The notes under the pieces are model-generated. The model worked only from the letters and a program-made list of their open reading frames with translations. It made no database searches and was not told the DNA's origin. A DNA stretch of 64,000 nucleotides from Bradyrhizobium sp. SRL28 (GTDB lineage: Bacteria > Pseudomonadota > Alphaproteobacteria > Rhizobiales > Xanthobacteraceae), in the NCBI RefSeq assembly GCF_018596315.1, contig NZ_JAHEAG010000002.1:620001-684000 (forward strand). The letters are read 5' to 3'. Each line of letters opens with the position of its first letter. Position 1 is the first letter of the stretch. Position numbers and translations under genes: made by a program. Positions 35,633 through 45,984 of this stretch are shown one piece after another.

Positions 35633-37453
35633 CTAATGATTATCCCGCGCTACGCCGACCGTGCCCGCAATATTCTGATAGCGCGTTGCGAGTTCCATGC
35701 AGGCGCCGGTGGCCTGCTGGCCGACGGTCGAGCGATAGACCTCCTGCCAGGGCGTCTGGTTGGCCGGGTAGGGGAAGCCGCCCTTGTCCTTCAGCTCGGC
35801 GCGACGCTTCTTCAACTCATCGCTCGTGATCAGGATGTTGGCGTCGCCCTTGTTGAGGTCGATGCGAACCTTGTCGCCGGTCCGCAAGATCGCAAGCCCG
35901 CCGTCCGCGGCAGCCTCCGGCGAGGCGTTGAGGATCGACGGCGAACCCGAAGTCCCGGATTGCCTTCCGTCGCCGATGCAGGGCAGCGAGAGGATGCCGC
36001 GTTTGATCAGCGCCGCCGGGGGCTGCATGTTCACGACCTCGGCGCCGCCGGGATAGCCGATCGGCCCGGCGCCGCGGATGAACAGCACGCAGTGCTCGTC
36101 GATGTTGAGCGAGGGATCGTCGATCCGGTCGTGATAATCCTCAGGCCCCTCGAACACGATGGCGCGGCCCTCGAACGCATTCGGATCTTTGGGATTGATC
36201 AGGTAGCGGTCGCGGAATTCCTTGGAGATCACGCTGGTCTTCATGATCGCGGAATCGAACAGGTTGCCGCGCAGCACCAGGAAGCCGGCGTCCTTCACCA
36301 GCGGCTTGTCGTAGCTCCAGATCACGTCGCCGTCAGGCTTGGCTGCCTCGCCGCAGTTCTCGCCCATGGTGCGGCCGTTCACCGTGATGGCGTCTTCATG
36401 GATGCGCTTGTGCGCCATCAATTCGCGCACCACCGCCGGCACGCCGCCGGCGCGATGATATTCCTCGCCGAGGTAGAAGCCGGCCGGCTGCATGTTCACC
36501 AAGAGCGGGATGTCGTGGCCATGTTTCTGCCAGTCGTCGATCGACAGCTCGACGCCGATATGCCGCGCCAGCGCGTTGATATGGATCGGCGCGTTGGTCG
36601 AGCCGCCGATCGCCGAATTCACTGCGATGCAGTTCTCGAACGCCTTGCGGGTCAGGATGTCGGATGGCTTGAGATCCTCCCAGACCATCTCGACGATGCG
36701 CTTCCCCGTTTCATAGGCGATCTGGCCGCGTTCGCGGTAGGGCGCGGGGATCGCCGCGCACCCAGGCAGCGACATGCCGAGCGCTTCCGCAAGCGAGTTC
36801 ATGGTCGAGGCGGTGCCCATCGTGTTGCAGTGGCCGACCGAGGGGGCCGAGGAGGCCACGATTTCGATGAACTCGTTGTAGTCGATCTCGCCGGCGGCGA
36901 GCCGTTCGCGTTGCTTCCAGACGATGGTGCCGGATCCGGTACGCTCACCGTTGAACCAGCCATTGAGCATCGGACCACCGGAAAGCACGATCGCAGGCAG
37001 ATTGACAGTCGCCGCCGCCATCATGCAGGCCGGCGTGGTCTTGTCGCAGCCGGTGGTCAGCACCACGCCATCGAGCGGATAGCCGAACAGGATTTCGACC
37101 AGGCCAAGATAGGCGAGGTTGCGGTCGAGCGCCGCGGTCGGCCGTTTGCCGGTTTCCTGAATCGGATGCGTCGGAAATTCCATCGCGATGCCGCCGGCGG
37201 CGCGGATGCCTTCGCGCACCCGGTGCGCCAGTTCGAGATGATGCCGATTGCATGGGGAGAGGTCGTTGCCGGTCTGGGCGATGCCGATGATCGGCTTGCC
37301 GGACTGCAATTCCTCTCGGGTCAGGCCGTAATTGAGATAGCGCTCGAGATAGAGCGCGGTCATTCCCGGATTATGCGGGTTGTCGAACCACTCGAGGGAA
37401 CGTAGCCTCCGGCCCTTGCCATTGGTGGCAGTTTTGTTGTCGTTCTTTTTCAT
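35633..37453 (-). CDS. IlvD/Edd-family sugar-acid dehydratase
   Basis: A 606-residue iron-sulfur dehydratase with GGGAGGAACC directly before ATG 37453. Three Cys residues fit the cluster ligands of the family: about 65 (LSPCNRHH), 133 ([15 protein letters not shown]) and 204 ([13 protein letters not shown]). The [10 protein letters not shown] and [14 protein letters not shown] motifs are those of aldonate dehydratases (L-arabinonate, D-xylonate and related), which turn an aldonate into its 2-keto-3-deoxy acid. The N-terminal [20 protein letters not shown] is also typical of this subgroup. Its upstream region carries two LacI-type sites. Biosynthetic IlvD is unlikely given the context. Confidence 0.88.
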   Translation of the reverse strand: MKKNDNKTATNGKGRRLRSLEWFDNPHNPGMTALYLERYLNYGLTREELQSGKPIIGIAQTGNDLSPCNRHHLELAHRVREGIRAAGGIAMEFPTHPIQETGKRPTAALDRNLAYLGLVEILFGYPLDGVVLTTGCDKTTPACMMAAATVNLPAIVLSGGPMLNGWFNGERTGSGTIVWKQRERLAAGEIDYNEFIEIVASSAPSVGHCNTMGTASTMNSLAEALGMSLPGCAAIPAPYRERGQIAYETGKRIVEMVWEDLKPSDILTRKAFENCIAVNSAIGGSTNAPIHINALARHIGVELSIDDWQKHGHDIPLLVNMQPAGFYLGEEYHRAGGVPAVVRELMAHKRIHEDAITVNGRTMGENCGEAAKPDGDVIWSYDKPLVKDAGFLVLRGNLFDSAIMKTSVISKEFRDRYLINPKDPNAFEGRAIVFEGPEDYHDRIDDPSLNIDEHCVLFIRGAGPIGYPGGAEVVNMQPPAALIKRGILSLPCIGDGRQSGTSGSPSILNASPEAAADGGLAILRTGDKVRIDLNKGDANILITSDELKKRRAELKDKGGFPYPANQTPWQEVYRSTVGQQATGACMELATRYQNIAGTVGVARDNH

Positions 37454-37568
37454 TGGTTCCTCCCGCACTGCAAACTCGTGGGCGGCTTAAATCACGGCAG
37501 CGATGCACCATGCTGAAAATTTCATCCGCTGCAACGCGCTTGCCTTCTCCCGTCCAAGCGATCCGATC

Positions 37569-37624
37569 CTAGTTCGACCCAAAAGATAGCGCTACCCTAG
37601 TTCGACCCAAAAGATAGCGCTACC
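37569..37624. repeat. Perfect tandem duplication of a 28-bp unit
   Basis: Units 37569-37596 and 37597-37624 are identical and directly adjacent. Each begins CCTAGTTCGACC and ends in GATAGCGCTAC, so each carries one copy of the candidate LacI site. It lies about 120-170 bp upstream of the dehydratase start. Confidence 0.95.
37586..37597. promoter_or_regulatory. Candidate LacI-type operator, site 1
   Basis: GATAGCGCTACC, centred on the palindrome AGCGCT. It is one of three near-identical sites around the LacI gene and the one closest to the dehydratase. A central CG within a short palindrome is usual for LacI-family operators; binding is inferred. Confidence 0.6.
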
Positions 37625-37625
37625 A
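37614..37625. promoter_or_regulatory. Candidate LacI-type operator, site 2
   Basis: GATAGCGCTACC followed by AT, identical to site 1 and 28 bp away (between two and three helical turns). Two sites at this distance could bind two dimers side by side. Confidence 0.6.
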
Positions 37626-37662
37626 TTTTCTGTCCACACGCGATCCATGATGCAGACGGCGA

Positions 37663-38694
37663 TCAAGTGCTTTGCGGCGTCGAGCTCTCGCGGACCATCA
37701 ACTGGAAACCAAGATTGAGAACCGGCTCCCGCGGGCGACGGCCCTCGATCGCGTCGATCAACATCGTCACGGCGTGCCGGCCCATTTCGTAGCGATTGGT
37801 GCGCACACTGGTGAGTGAGGGGACCGCAGAAGCCATGAATTCCAGGTCGTTGAAGCCGACGATGGCCAGGTCACCGGGAACCGACATCTGGCGGCGCTGG
37901 CATTCGAACAGCACACCGAGAGCAAGGTCGTCGTTGACGCAGAAGACCGCGTCGATGTCGGGAGCTTGGGCGAGAAGATCGGCGAACAGTGTCCCGCCCA
38001 GCGTGACGGTGGTTGGTACGGATGTGGTGACAATGAGGTTCGGATCGAACAGCGAGGCCGCTTTCATGGCATCACGATACCCTTCGAACCGCCGCTGGAC
38101 GCGGGGATCCATTCGTGCACCGAGAAATCCGATACGCCGGCACCCCTGCTCGAGAATGTGAGAAATGGCCGCAAAACCTGCGTCATAGTGCGAGAAACCG
38201 ACCATCATGTCGACCGGACTTTCGCCGATCTCCATGATCTGCGTGACCGGACAATTCATGGATTCCAGAATCGCGCGCGATTCCGTAGTCTGGTTGATGC
38301 CGGTCACGATCAATCCCGCCGGCTTCTGTGCCCGGAACAGACGCAGCAGTTTCTCTTCCTGCAAGATACTGTAGCGCGTATTGGCGAGCTGGATGCTGTA
38401 GCGGCTGCCTTCCGAAGAATCGTAGACGCCACGCAACACATCGGCGAATACGTTGTTGGTGAGGGAAGGAATCACGACGCCGATGACTTCGGTGCGGTGC
38501 GAGGCCAGCGCGCGCGCGGCGAGATTGGGGACGTAACCCAGTTCCTTCACGGCGCTATCGACGCGTTCCCGCTTGCTCAACGACAGCGCTTCGGGGTTCC
38601 TGAAAAAACGCGATGCCGTGATTGGGCTGACGCCAGCGAGCTTGGCGACTTCGGTGAGGCGGATTTTGCCAGACTTTGTCTGTTTTCGTCCCAT
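37663..38694 (-). CDS. LacI-family transcriptional regulator
   Basis: A 343-residue repressor. The N-terminal HTH and hinge are clear (IRLTEVAKLAGVSPITASRF; LGYVPNLAARALAS). The C-terminal periplasmic-binding-like domain starts at TEVIGVVIPSLTNNVFADVL and ends with the usual FQLMVRESS. It is close to GntR/IdnR-type regulators of sugar acids. It lies between the dehydratase operon and the ABC operon, with matching candidate operators on both sides. The inducer is probably the imported sugar or a pathway intermediate. Confidence 0.92.
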   Translation of the reverse strand: MGRKQTKSGKIRLTEVAKLAGVSPITASRFFRNPEALSLSKRERVDSAVKELGYVPNLAARALASHRTEVIGVVIPSLTNNVFADVLRGVYDSSEGSRYSIQLANTRYSILQEEKLLRLFRAQKPAGLIVTGINQTTESRAILESMNCPVTQIMEIGESPVDMMVGFSHYDAGFAAISHILEQGCRRIGFLGARMDPRVQRRFEGYRDAMKAASLFDPNLIVTTSVPTTVTLGGTLFADLLAQAPDIDAVFCVNDDLALGVLFECQRRQMSVPGDLAIVGFNDLEFMASAVPSLTSVRTNRYEMGRHAVTMLIDAIEGRRPREPVLNLGFQLMVRESSTPQST

Positions 38695-38735
38695 CTTGCG
38701 CTCATATCACAACAGATTAGACGTTTGAACAATTA

Positions 38736-38765
38736 TTGACAGCGCTACCATCGGATTGCTAAAAA
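38736..38765 (+). promoter_or_regulatory. Candidate promoter of ABC operon with LacI-type site
   Basis: TTGACA at 38736-38741 is a perfect -35 box. TAAAAA at 38760-38765 is a possible -10 box with an 18-bp spacer. The candidate operator GACAGCGCTACC (38738-38749) overlaps the -35 box and spacer, where a bound repressor would block polymerase. The site differs by one base from the two sites at 37586 and 37614. Confidence 0.55.
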
Positions 38766-38886
38766 CCAAAACTGCGGATGATGATGACGGTTGAATTCGG
38801 CTTCCGGCATTTAAGTCGAAAAAGACAGCAGGGCGCCGCCGCCCACCCGTGGCGCCAAAAAACAGACAATGAGGGGAGAGAGTTCG

Positions 38887-39954
<1,068 letters not shown>

Positions 39955-39994
39955 AAAAATAAGTCAAAATTATAAATCAACGGGAGGATGGACC

Positions 39995-41314
39995 ATGCAA
40001 GACTTTACCCGCCGCTCTCTGCTTCAGGGTGGCACTGCGCTGGCGGCGGCTGGCGCGCTGACCGGACCGGCACTGCTCGATTTCGCCAAGGCCTGGGCGC
40101 AGGCCTCGCCCTGGAAGGCGGAGTCCGGCGCCAAACTGACAGTGATGCGCTGGAAGCGGTTCGTGCCAGCGGAAGACGACGCGTTCAACGCCATGGTCGC
40201 CGCGTTCAAGACCGCGACCGGCACCGAAATGAACGTGTTCTCCGAATCCTTCGAGGACGTGCAGCCGAAGGCATCCGTTGCCGCCAACACCGGTTCGGGC
40301 CTCGACCTCGCGTGGGGCCTGCACACGCTGCCGCAATTGTTCCCGGCACAGGTGCTGCAGATGAACGACGTTGCCGACTATCTGGGCAAGAAATACGGTG
40401 GCTGGACCGAAGCGGCTGCGGTGACCTGCAAGCAGGGCGACAACTGGCTCGGCATCCCGGTCGCGACGGTCGGCGGCTACATGACCTACCGCAAGTCGTC
40501 GGTTGAAAAGGCCGGTTTCAAGGATTTCCCGAAGGACTTCCCGGGCTTCCTCGAAATGTGCAAGGCGCTGAAGAAGAACAACACGCCGGCCGGCTTCCCG
40601 CTGGGCCACGCCTCAGGCGACGCCAATGCCTGGTTGCACTGGATCCTCTGGGGTCACGGCGCCTACACCGTCGACAAGGACAACAAGGTCATCATCAACT
40701 CGGCCGAGACCGTGAAGGCGCTCGAGTACTGCAAGGCCCTGTCCGACACCTTTATTCCCGGCGTCGCGTCATGGAACGATTCGTCGAACAACAAGGCCTA
40801 TCTGTCGGGCGAACTGCATTGCACCGCCAACGGCATCTCGATCTATGTCGCGGCCAAGGACGATCCGACCAAGAAGGAACTCACCGAAGACACGTATCAT
40901 GCGCTGTGGCCGGTCGGTCCCATCGGGAAGCCGACCGAACTGCAGCTCTGCGTGCCAATCCTGGCGTTCAAGTTCACCAAATATCCGAACGCCGCGAAGG
41001 CCTTCATCGCCTTTATGCTGGAGAAGGAAAACTACGAGAAGTGGTTGTCGGGTGCACGGGGATACCTGACCCACACCCTCAACGCCTACGACGCCGCACC
41101 AGTGTGGACCGCGGATCCGAAGAACCAGGTGTTCAGCCAGGCGAGCAAGCGCGCACTTCCCGCGTCCGGCATCGGCACGCCGGGCGAGAAGGCGGCAACC
41201 GCGATCGCCGACTTCCTGGTGGTCGACATGTTCGCCAACTACTGCACCGGCGCCAAGGATGCCAAGACCGCGATCGCGGAAACCGAGCGTCAGTTGAAGC
41301 GCATCTATCGCTAA
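39995..41314 (+). CDS. Sugar ABC transporter substrate-binding protein
   Basis: A 439-residue extracellular solute-binding protein. The leader MQDFTRRSLLQGGTALAAAG has a twin-Arg motif, so Tat export is likely. The mature part has the family-1 binding fold (LTVMRWKRFVPAEDD; AYLSGELHCTANGISIYVAA; FIAFMLEKENYEKWL). ATG 39995 follows GGGAGGATGGACC. The ligand is a sugar or sugar acid by context. Confidence 0.92.
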   Translation: MQDFTRRSLLQGGTALAAAGALTGPALLDFAKAWAQASPWKAESGAKLTVMRWKRFVPAEDDAFNAMVAAFKTATGTEMNVFSESFEDVQPKASVAANTGSGLDLAWGLHTLPQLFPAQVLQMNDVADYLGKKYGGWTEAAAVTCKQGDNWLGIPVATVGGYMTYRKSSVEKAGFKDFPKDFPGFLEMCKALKKNNTPAGFPLGHASGDANAWLHWILWGHGAYTVDKDNKVIINSAETVKALEYCKALSDTFIPGVASWNDSSNNKAYLSGELHCTANGISIYVAAKDDPTKKELTEDTYHALWPVGPIGKPTELQLCVPILAFKFTKYPNAAKAFIAFMLEKENYEKWLSGARGYLTHTLNAYDAAPVWTADPKNQVFSQASKRALPASGIGTPGEKAATAIADFLVVDMFANYCTGAKDAKTAIAETERQLKRIYR

Positions 41315-41380
41315 CGAGAGCCGGAGCGGATGGCGGGTGACCGCCGTCCGCTCCATCCATTTTCAATCGGGACATCGCCC

Positions 41381-42340
41381 ATGGCTGACATCGCAATCGC
41401 GCCACGACGCGCCAAGACGGAGATTCGCGAGGCCACCGCATGGGACCAACTCAAGCACAACCGTAACTGGGTGGGCTTCTGGTTCATGGTGCCGGCGCTG
41501 GCTTTCCTGATTTTCTTCCTGGCCTATCCGCTTGGCCTCGGTATCTGGCTTTCGTTCACCGACACCCGCATCGGTCGGGTCGGGGCATTTGTCGGGACCG
41601 AAAACTACGAGTGGCTGTGGGACGACGCGATCTTCTGGCTCTCGGTGTTCAACACGCTTTTGTACACGTTCGTCGCGAGCGCGATCAAATTCGGCATCGG
41701 GCTCTATCTCGCGCTGTTGCTGAACGAGAACATGCCGTTCAAGGCGATGCTGCGCGCGCTGGTGCTGATCCCCTTCATCGTGCCCACGGTGCTGTCGGCG
41801 CTGGCGTTCTGGTGGATATTCGATTCCCAGTTCTCGATCATCTCGTGGTCCTTGAAGCAGATGGGCCTGATCACCGAGAACATCAATTTTCTCGGCGATA
41901 CCACGTGGGCCCGTATCTGCGTGATCTTCGCCAATATCTGGCGCGGCGTTCCCTTTGTCGCGATCACGCTGCTGGCGGGCCTGCAGACGGTGTCGCCATC
42001 GCTTTACGAGGCGGCGATCCTCGATGGCGCGACCAGCTGGCAACGATTCCGGTTCATCACCTATCCGCTGCTGACCCCGATCATCGCTGTCGTGATGACC
42101 TTCTCGGTGTTGTTCACCTTCACCGACTTCCAGTTGATCTGGGCGATGACGCGAGGTGGTCCGGTTAACGCCACCCATCTGATGGCGACCTTGTCGTACC
42201 AGCGTGCGATTATCGCTGGGCAATTGGGCGAGGGCGCGGCGATCGCAAGCGCGATGATTCCGTTCCTGCTCGCTGCGATCATGGTGTCCTGGTTCGGGCT
42301 GCAACGCCGCAAGTGGCAGCAGGGTGAAAACAATGACTGA
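41381..42340 (+). CDS. Sugar ABC transporter permease (MalF-like)
   Basis: A 319-residue permease from ATG 41381 with six TM segments. The EAA loop is YEAAILDGATSWQRFRFITYPLLTP (quoted to show the EAA...G motif). The frame upstream of this start is not membrane-like. Its end overlaps the start of the second permease by 8 bp. Confidence 0.9.
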   Translation: MADIAIAPRRAKTEIREATAWDQLKHNRNWVGFWFMVPALAFLIFFLAYPLGLGIWLSFTDTRIGRVGAFVGTENYEWLWDDAIFWLSVFNTLLYTFVASAIKFGIGLYLALLLNENMPFKAMLRALVLIPFIVPTVLSALAFWWIFDSQFSIISWSLKQMGLITENINFLGDTTWARICVIFANIWRGVPFVAITLLAGLQTVSPSLYEAAILDGATSWQRFRFITYPLLTPIIAVVMTFSVLFTFTDFQLIWAMTRGGPVNATHLMATLSYQRAIIAGQLGEGAAIASAMIPFLLAAIMVSWFGLQRRKWQQGENND

Positions 42341-43268
42341 TCTTCCCACCTCGCGGATCGATCTCAAGGCCGTACTGCATAGCTCGGCGCCGACAGTTGC
42401 GAAGGACGACCACAGCGAGGGCATGAGCTATTTGCAGTCGGTGCCGCGCCGGCTGGTGACGCTCTATCTGCCGCTGTCGATCATCGTCGTCGTCCTGCTG
42501 TTCCCGTTCTACTGGATGGGACTGACGGCGATCAAACCGGACGAGCAGCTGCTCGACCTCGACAGGTTCAACCCGTTCTGGACCTGGAATCCGACCTTCA
42601 AGCACTTTTACAAGCTCCTGTTCGAAAGCCACTATCCGATGTGGCTCTGGAACACGATGTATGTGGCGGTCTGCGCCACCATCCTGTCGATCATCGCGAG
42701 TGTGCTCGCCGCCTATGCCATTGTTCGCCTCCGCTACAAGGGCGCCAATATGGTCGGCGGCCTGATCTTTCTGGCCTATCTGGTGCCGCCGTCGATCCTG
42801 TTCATTCCGCTTGCCACCGTCGTATTCCAGTACGGCCTGTTCGACTCGCCGATGGCGTTGATCCTGACCTATCCGACCATCCTGATCCCGTTCTCGACCT
42901 GGCTGCTGATGGGATACTTCAAGACCATCCCCTACGAACTGGAGGAATGCGCGCTGATCGACGGCGCCAGCCGCTGGCAGATCCTGATCAAGATCGTGCT
43001 GCCGCTGGCGATCCCGGGCCTGATTTCGGCGTTCATCTTCTGCTTCACGCTGTGCTGGAACGAGTTCATCTACGCGCTGACGTTCCTGCAATCGACATCC
43101 AACAAGACGGTGCCGGTCGCGATCGTCAACGAATTCGTCGATGGCGATATCTATCGCTGGGGTTCGCTGATGGCGGGTGCGCTCGCCGGCTCGCTGCCGC
43201 TGGTCATCCTTTACGCCTTCTTCGTCGAGCATTATGTGTCGGCCATGACGGGAGCTGTGAAAGAGTGA
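42333..43268 (+). CDS. Sugar ABC transporter permease (MalG-like)
   Basis: A 311-residue permease from ATG 42333 (AGCAGGGTGAAAACA upstream). The EAA loop is ELEECALIDGASRWQILIKI and the C-terminus is EHYVSAMTGAVKE, as in MalG-like proteins. It pairs with the first permease to form the channel. The N-terminal 40 residues before TM1 are longer than usual. Confidence 0.9.
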   Translation: MTDLPTSRIDLKAVLHSSAPTVAKDDHSEGMSYLQSVPRRLVTLYLPLSIIVVVLLFPFYWMGLTAIKPDEQLLDLDRFNPFWTWNPTFKHFYKLLFESHYPMWLWNTMYVAVCATILSIIASVLAAYAIVRLRYKGANMVGGLIFLAYLVPPSILFIPLATVVFQYGLFDSPMALILTYPTILIPFSTWLLMGYFKTIPYELEECALIDGASRWQILIKIVLPLAIPGLISAFIFCFTLCWNEFIYALTFLQSTSNKTVPVAIVNEFVDGDIYRWGSLMAGALAGSLPLVILYAFFVEHYVSAMTGAVKE

Positions 43269-43317
43269 GCGCCTAGGGCCCGCATCTAACAACAGCGTTC
43301 AAAAAAGGAGACGGGTC

Positions 43318-44304
43318 TTGCACATTCTTATTCTCGGTGCCGCTGGTATGGTGGGCCGCAAGCTGACCGAGCGGCTGCTGCGCGACGGCCGCCTCGGCAA
43401 GCAAGAGATCACCCGCATGACGCTGCAGGACGTGGTGGCTCCCACCAAGCCTGCCAATGTGTCGATCCCGATCAACGTCGTGGCTTCTGATTTTGCCGAT
43501 GCCGGCGCGGCGGCGCCGCTGATTGCCGATCGGCCGGACGTGATCTTTCATCTCGCTGCGATCGTCTCCGGCGAGGCCGAGGCCGAGTTCGACAAGGGCT
43601 ACCGGATCAATCTCGACGGCACGCGCTATCTGATTGACGCCATCCGCCACGCCGGCGGCGGCTACAAGCCGCGGCTGGTGTTTACCTCCTCGATCGCGGT
43701 ATTCGGCGCGCCGTTCCCGGAAAAGATCGGTGACGAATTCTTCCATACGCCGCTGACGAGCTACGGCACGCAGAAGTCGATCTGCGAACTGCTGATCAAC
43801 GATTATACGCGCAAGGGCCTGCTCGACGGCATCTCGATCCGCCTGCCGACGATCTGCGTGCGGCCGGGCAAGCCGAACAAGGCCGCTTCCGGCTTCTTCT
43901 CCAACATCATCCGCGAGCCGCTCGCCGGCGAAGAAGTGGTGCTGCCGGTCTCCGAGGACGTGCGGCACTGGCACGCCTCGCCGAAATCGGCGGTGGGCTT
44001 TCTGATCCACGCCGGCACCATGGACCTCAACGCGATGGGGGCGCGGCGCAACTTAAGCATGCCCGGCATGTCGGTGACCGTCGGCGAACAGATCGCAGCG
44101 CTCGATCGCGTCGCCGGCAAGAACGTCACCGCGCGCATCAAGCGCGTGCCCGATCCGACCATCATCGGCATCGTCTCTGGCTGGCCGCGCGATTTCGTCG
44201 CCGACCGCGCGCTCAAGCTCGGCTTCACTACCGCCGAGAAGACGTTTGACGACATCATCCGGATCCACATCGAGGATGAGCTCGGCGGCAAGTTCGCCGC
44301 CTAA
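43318..44304 (+). CDS. denD: DenD-like NAD-dependent sugar-acid dehydrogenase
   Basis: A 328-residue epimerase/dehydratase-fold enzyme that starts at TTG 43318 with AAAAAAGGAGACGGG upstream. The cofactor motif is ILGAAGMVGRKL, the active site has SSIAVFG and YGTQKSICE (Tyr/Lys pair). It matches the D-erythronate 2-dehydrogenase (DenD) pattern, for example RHWHASPKSAVGFLIHA. Members oxidise a C4 sugar acid at C2; in this locus the true substrate may be a different aldonate. It follows the ABC operon by 49 bp. Confidence 0.8.
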   Translation: MHILILGAAGMVGRKLTERLLRDGRLGKQEITRMTLQDVVAPTKPANVSIPINVVASDFADAGAAAPLIADRPDVIFHLAAIVSGEAEAEFDKGYRINLDGTRYLIDAIRHAGGGYKPRLVFTSSIAVFGAPFPEKIGDEFFHTPLTSYGTQKSICELLINDYTRKGLLDGISIRLPTICVRPGKPNKAASGFFSNIIREPLAGEEVVLPVSEDVRHWHASPKSAVGFLIHAGTMDLNAMGARRNLSMPGMSVTVGEQIAALDRVAGKNVTARIKRVPDPTIIGIVSGWPRDFVADRALKLGFTTAEKTFDDIIRIHIEDELGGKFAA

Positions 44305-44337
44305 CGTGACGTCACGCTTCTTCATGCGGATGCGGTC

Positions 44338-45282
44338 ATGAGCAAGGTAGCCTGCATCGGCGAATGCATGGTCGAGCTGAAGCAGGCCGATGGTGGCCTG
44401 TTTTCGCGTGGCTATGGCGGCGATACGCTGAACACCGCGGTTTATCTCGCCCGCCTTGGCGTCGGCGCCGACTATGTCACCGCGCTTGGCGACGACAGCC
44501 TCAGCGATGAAATGATCTCCGGCTGGGCGGCGGAGGGGATCGGGACCAAGCTGGTGGCGCGGTTGCCGGGCAAGCTGCCGGGCCTCTACATGATCCAGAC
44601 CGACGACAAAGGCGAGCGCCGGTTTTTTCACTGGCGCGACAGCGCCGCCGCGCGCAGCCTGATGGATCTGCCGCAGACCCCGGAGATCCTGAACTCGCTG
44701 GCCGGCTATGACGTGATCTATCTCTCGGCGATCACGCTGTCGCTTTATGGCGGCGAGGGCCGGGCGCGGCTGTTTGCGGCGCTCAAAGGCGCGCGTGAAG
44801 CCGGGGCGCGGTTTGCCTTCGATACCAATTTCCGGGCGCGCGGCTGGCCCGATCTCGACGTCGCACGCGCCGTTTTTCAGGAGGCCTTTGCCGCAGCCGA
44901 TATCGTGCTGGCTTCCACTGAGGACTTGCTGCCGCTCTATCCCGGCGTAACCAACGAAGCGTTGCTGGCGCGGATTCCTGGGGCCGAGGTAGTGTTGAAG
45001 CTTTCGGAGCCGGCGAGCATCGTGCGCCTGGAAGGCGTTCCTTATCCGATCAAGGCGAAGCCGGTGGAGGAGCCCGTCGTTGATACGACGGCGGCCGGCG
45101 ATAGTTTCGCGGCCGCCTACGTGGCCGCGCGCCTTGTGAGCGCGGATCCGCTGGAAGCTGCGCGGGCGGGGCATCGTCTGGCTGGCGTTGTGGTATGTCA
45201 TCCCGGGGCGATTATCCCGCGCGCGGCGATGCCGTCCGGACTCGTCCCGAACCACGCTAATTCTCGCAAGGCATCGCCATGA
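44338..45282 (+). CDS. kdgK: 2-keto-3-deoxygluconate kinase, PfkB family
   Basis: A 314-residue sugar kinase. The N-terminal IGECMVEL and GGDTLNTAVYLARLG are the KdgK pattern. The catalytic Asp lies in VDTTAAGDSFAAAYVAAR with the anion hole AAGD. It phosphorylates a 2-keto-3-deoxy acid, the product expected from the IlvD/Edd-type dehydratase of this locus. The stop overlaps the eda start by 4 bp. Confidence 0.9.
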   Translation: MSKVACIGECMVELKQADGGLFSRGYGGDTLNTAVYLARLGVGADYVTALGDDSLSDEMISGWAAEGIGTKLVARLPGKLPGLYMIQTDDKGERRFFHWRDSAAARSLMDLPQTPEILNSLAGYDVIYLSAITLSLYGGEGRARLFAALKGAREAGARFAFDTNFRARGWPDLDVARAVFQEAFAAADIVLASTEDLLPLYPGVTNEALLARIPGAEVVLKLSEPASIVRLEGVPYPIKAKPVEEPVVDTTAAGDSFAAAYVAARLVSADPLEAARAGHRLAGVVVCHPGAIIPRAAMPSGLVPNHANSRKASP

Positions 45283-45929
45283 CCGCAGCCACAAGGCAGG
45301 AACAACTCGCCGCCATCTTCAAATCGGCCACCGTCATCCCCGTGCTCACCATCGAGCGGGTGGAGGATGCGGTGCCGCTGGCCCGCGCACTGGTGGCCGG
45401 CGGCGTGCGCGTGCTGGAGGTTACCTTGCGGACGCCGGTCGCCGTCGAGGCCGCCAAGGCGATGATCGCGGAGGTGCCGGAAGCCATTGTCGGCATTGGC
45501 ACGATCCTGAACGGCGACGATCTGGCGAAAGCAAGGGCGCTCGGGGCCAAATTCGGCATCAGCCCCGGCGCAACGCCCGAGCTGTTGAAGGCCGCCGCCG
45601 CGAGCGACCTGCCTTTTGCGCCGGGGATCGCGACGGCTTCCGAGCTGATGCAGGCGCTGGCGGCCGGCTTCGATCTCGTGAAATTCTTCCCGGCCGAGCA
45701 GTCCGGCGGTATCAAGGCACTGCGGGCGCTGGCGGGGCCTTTTCCGAATATTCTGATATGCCCGACCGGTGGCATAGGCGAGGCCAATGCGGCGTCCTGG
45801 CTGGCCGAGCCGAATGTGGTGGCGGTGGGTGGTTCCTGGCTCTGCCCGGCGGCCGATATCCGGTCCGGTAACTGGGCCGGCATAACCGCCATGTGCGCGC
45901 GGGCGATGAAATCGCTGAAACCGGCGTGA
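45279..45929 (+). CDS. eda: KDPG/KHG aldolase
   Basis: A 216-residue class I aldolase. The Schiff-base Lys is in FDLVKFFPAEQSGG, and the catalytic Glu is in VLEVTLRTP. It splits 2-keto-3-deoxy-6-phosphogluconate into pyruvate and glyceraldehyde 3-phosphate. The ATGA overlap with kdgK makes a kinase-aldolase pair that finishes a phosphorylative sugar-acid pathway. Confidence 0.93.
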   Translation: MTAATRQEQLAAIFKSATVIPVLTIERVEDAVPLARALVAGGVRVLEVTLRTPVAVEAAKAMIAEVPEAIVGIGTILNGDDLAKARALGAKFGISPGATPELLKAAAASDLPFAPGIATASELMQALAAGFDLVKFFPAEQSGGIKALRALAGPFPNILICPTGGIGEANAASWLAEPNVVAVGGSWLCPAADIRSGNWAGITAMCARAMKSLKPA

Positions 45930-45984
45930 AGTCTTTTTCCCGATAGGTTACAACGCCCTCAGAACCGGAACAGGGAGAACGACC

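Noticed and set aside
35615..37405. 596-codon open frame opposite the IlvD/Edd dehydratase
   Set aside because: Antisense shadow with Arg/His/Asp-rich low-complexity text and no domain.
35633..37453. Dihydroxy-acid dehydratase of valine/isoleucine synthesis (ilvD)
   Set aside because: The N-terminal motif, the length and the neighbours (LacI, sugar ABC importer, KDG kinase, KDPG aldolase) point to an aldonate dehydratase.
37569..37624. Possible CRISPR-like repeat
   Set aside because: Two 28-bp units are directly adjacent with no spacer and no cas gene. The units carry a LacI-type site, so a tandem duplication of a control region is the better reading.
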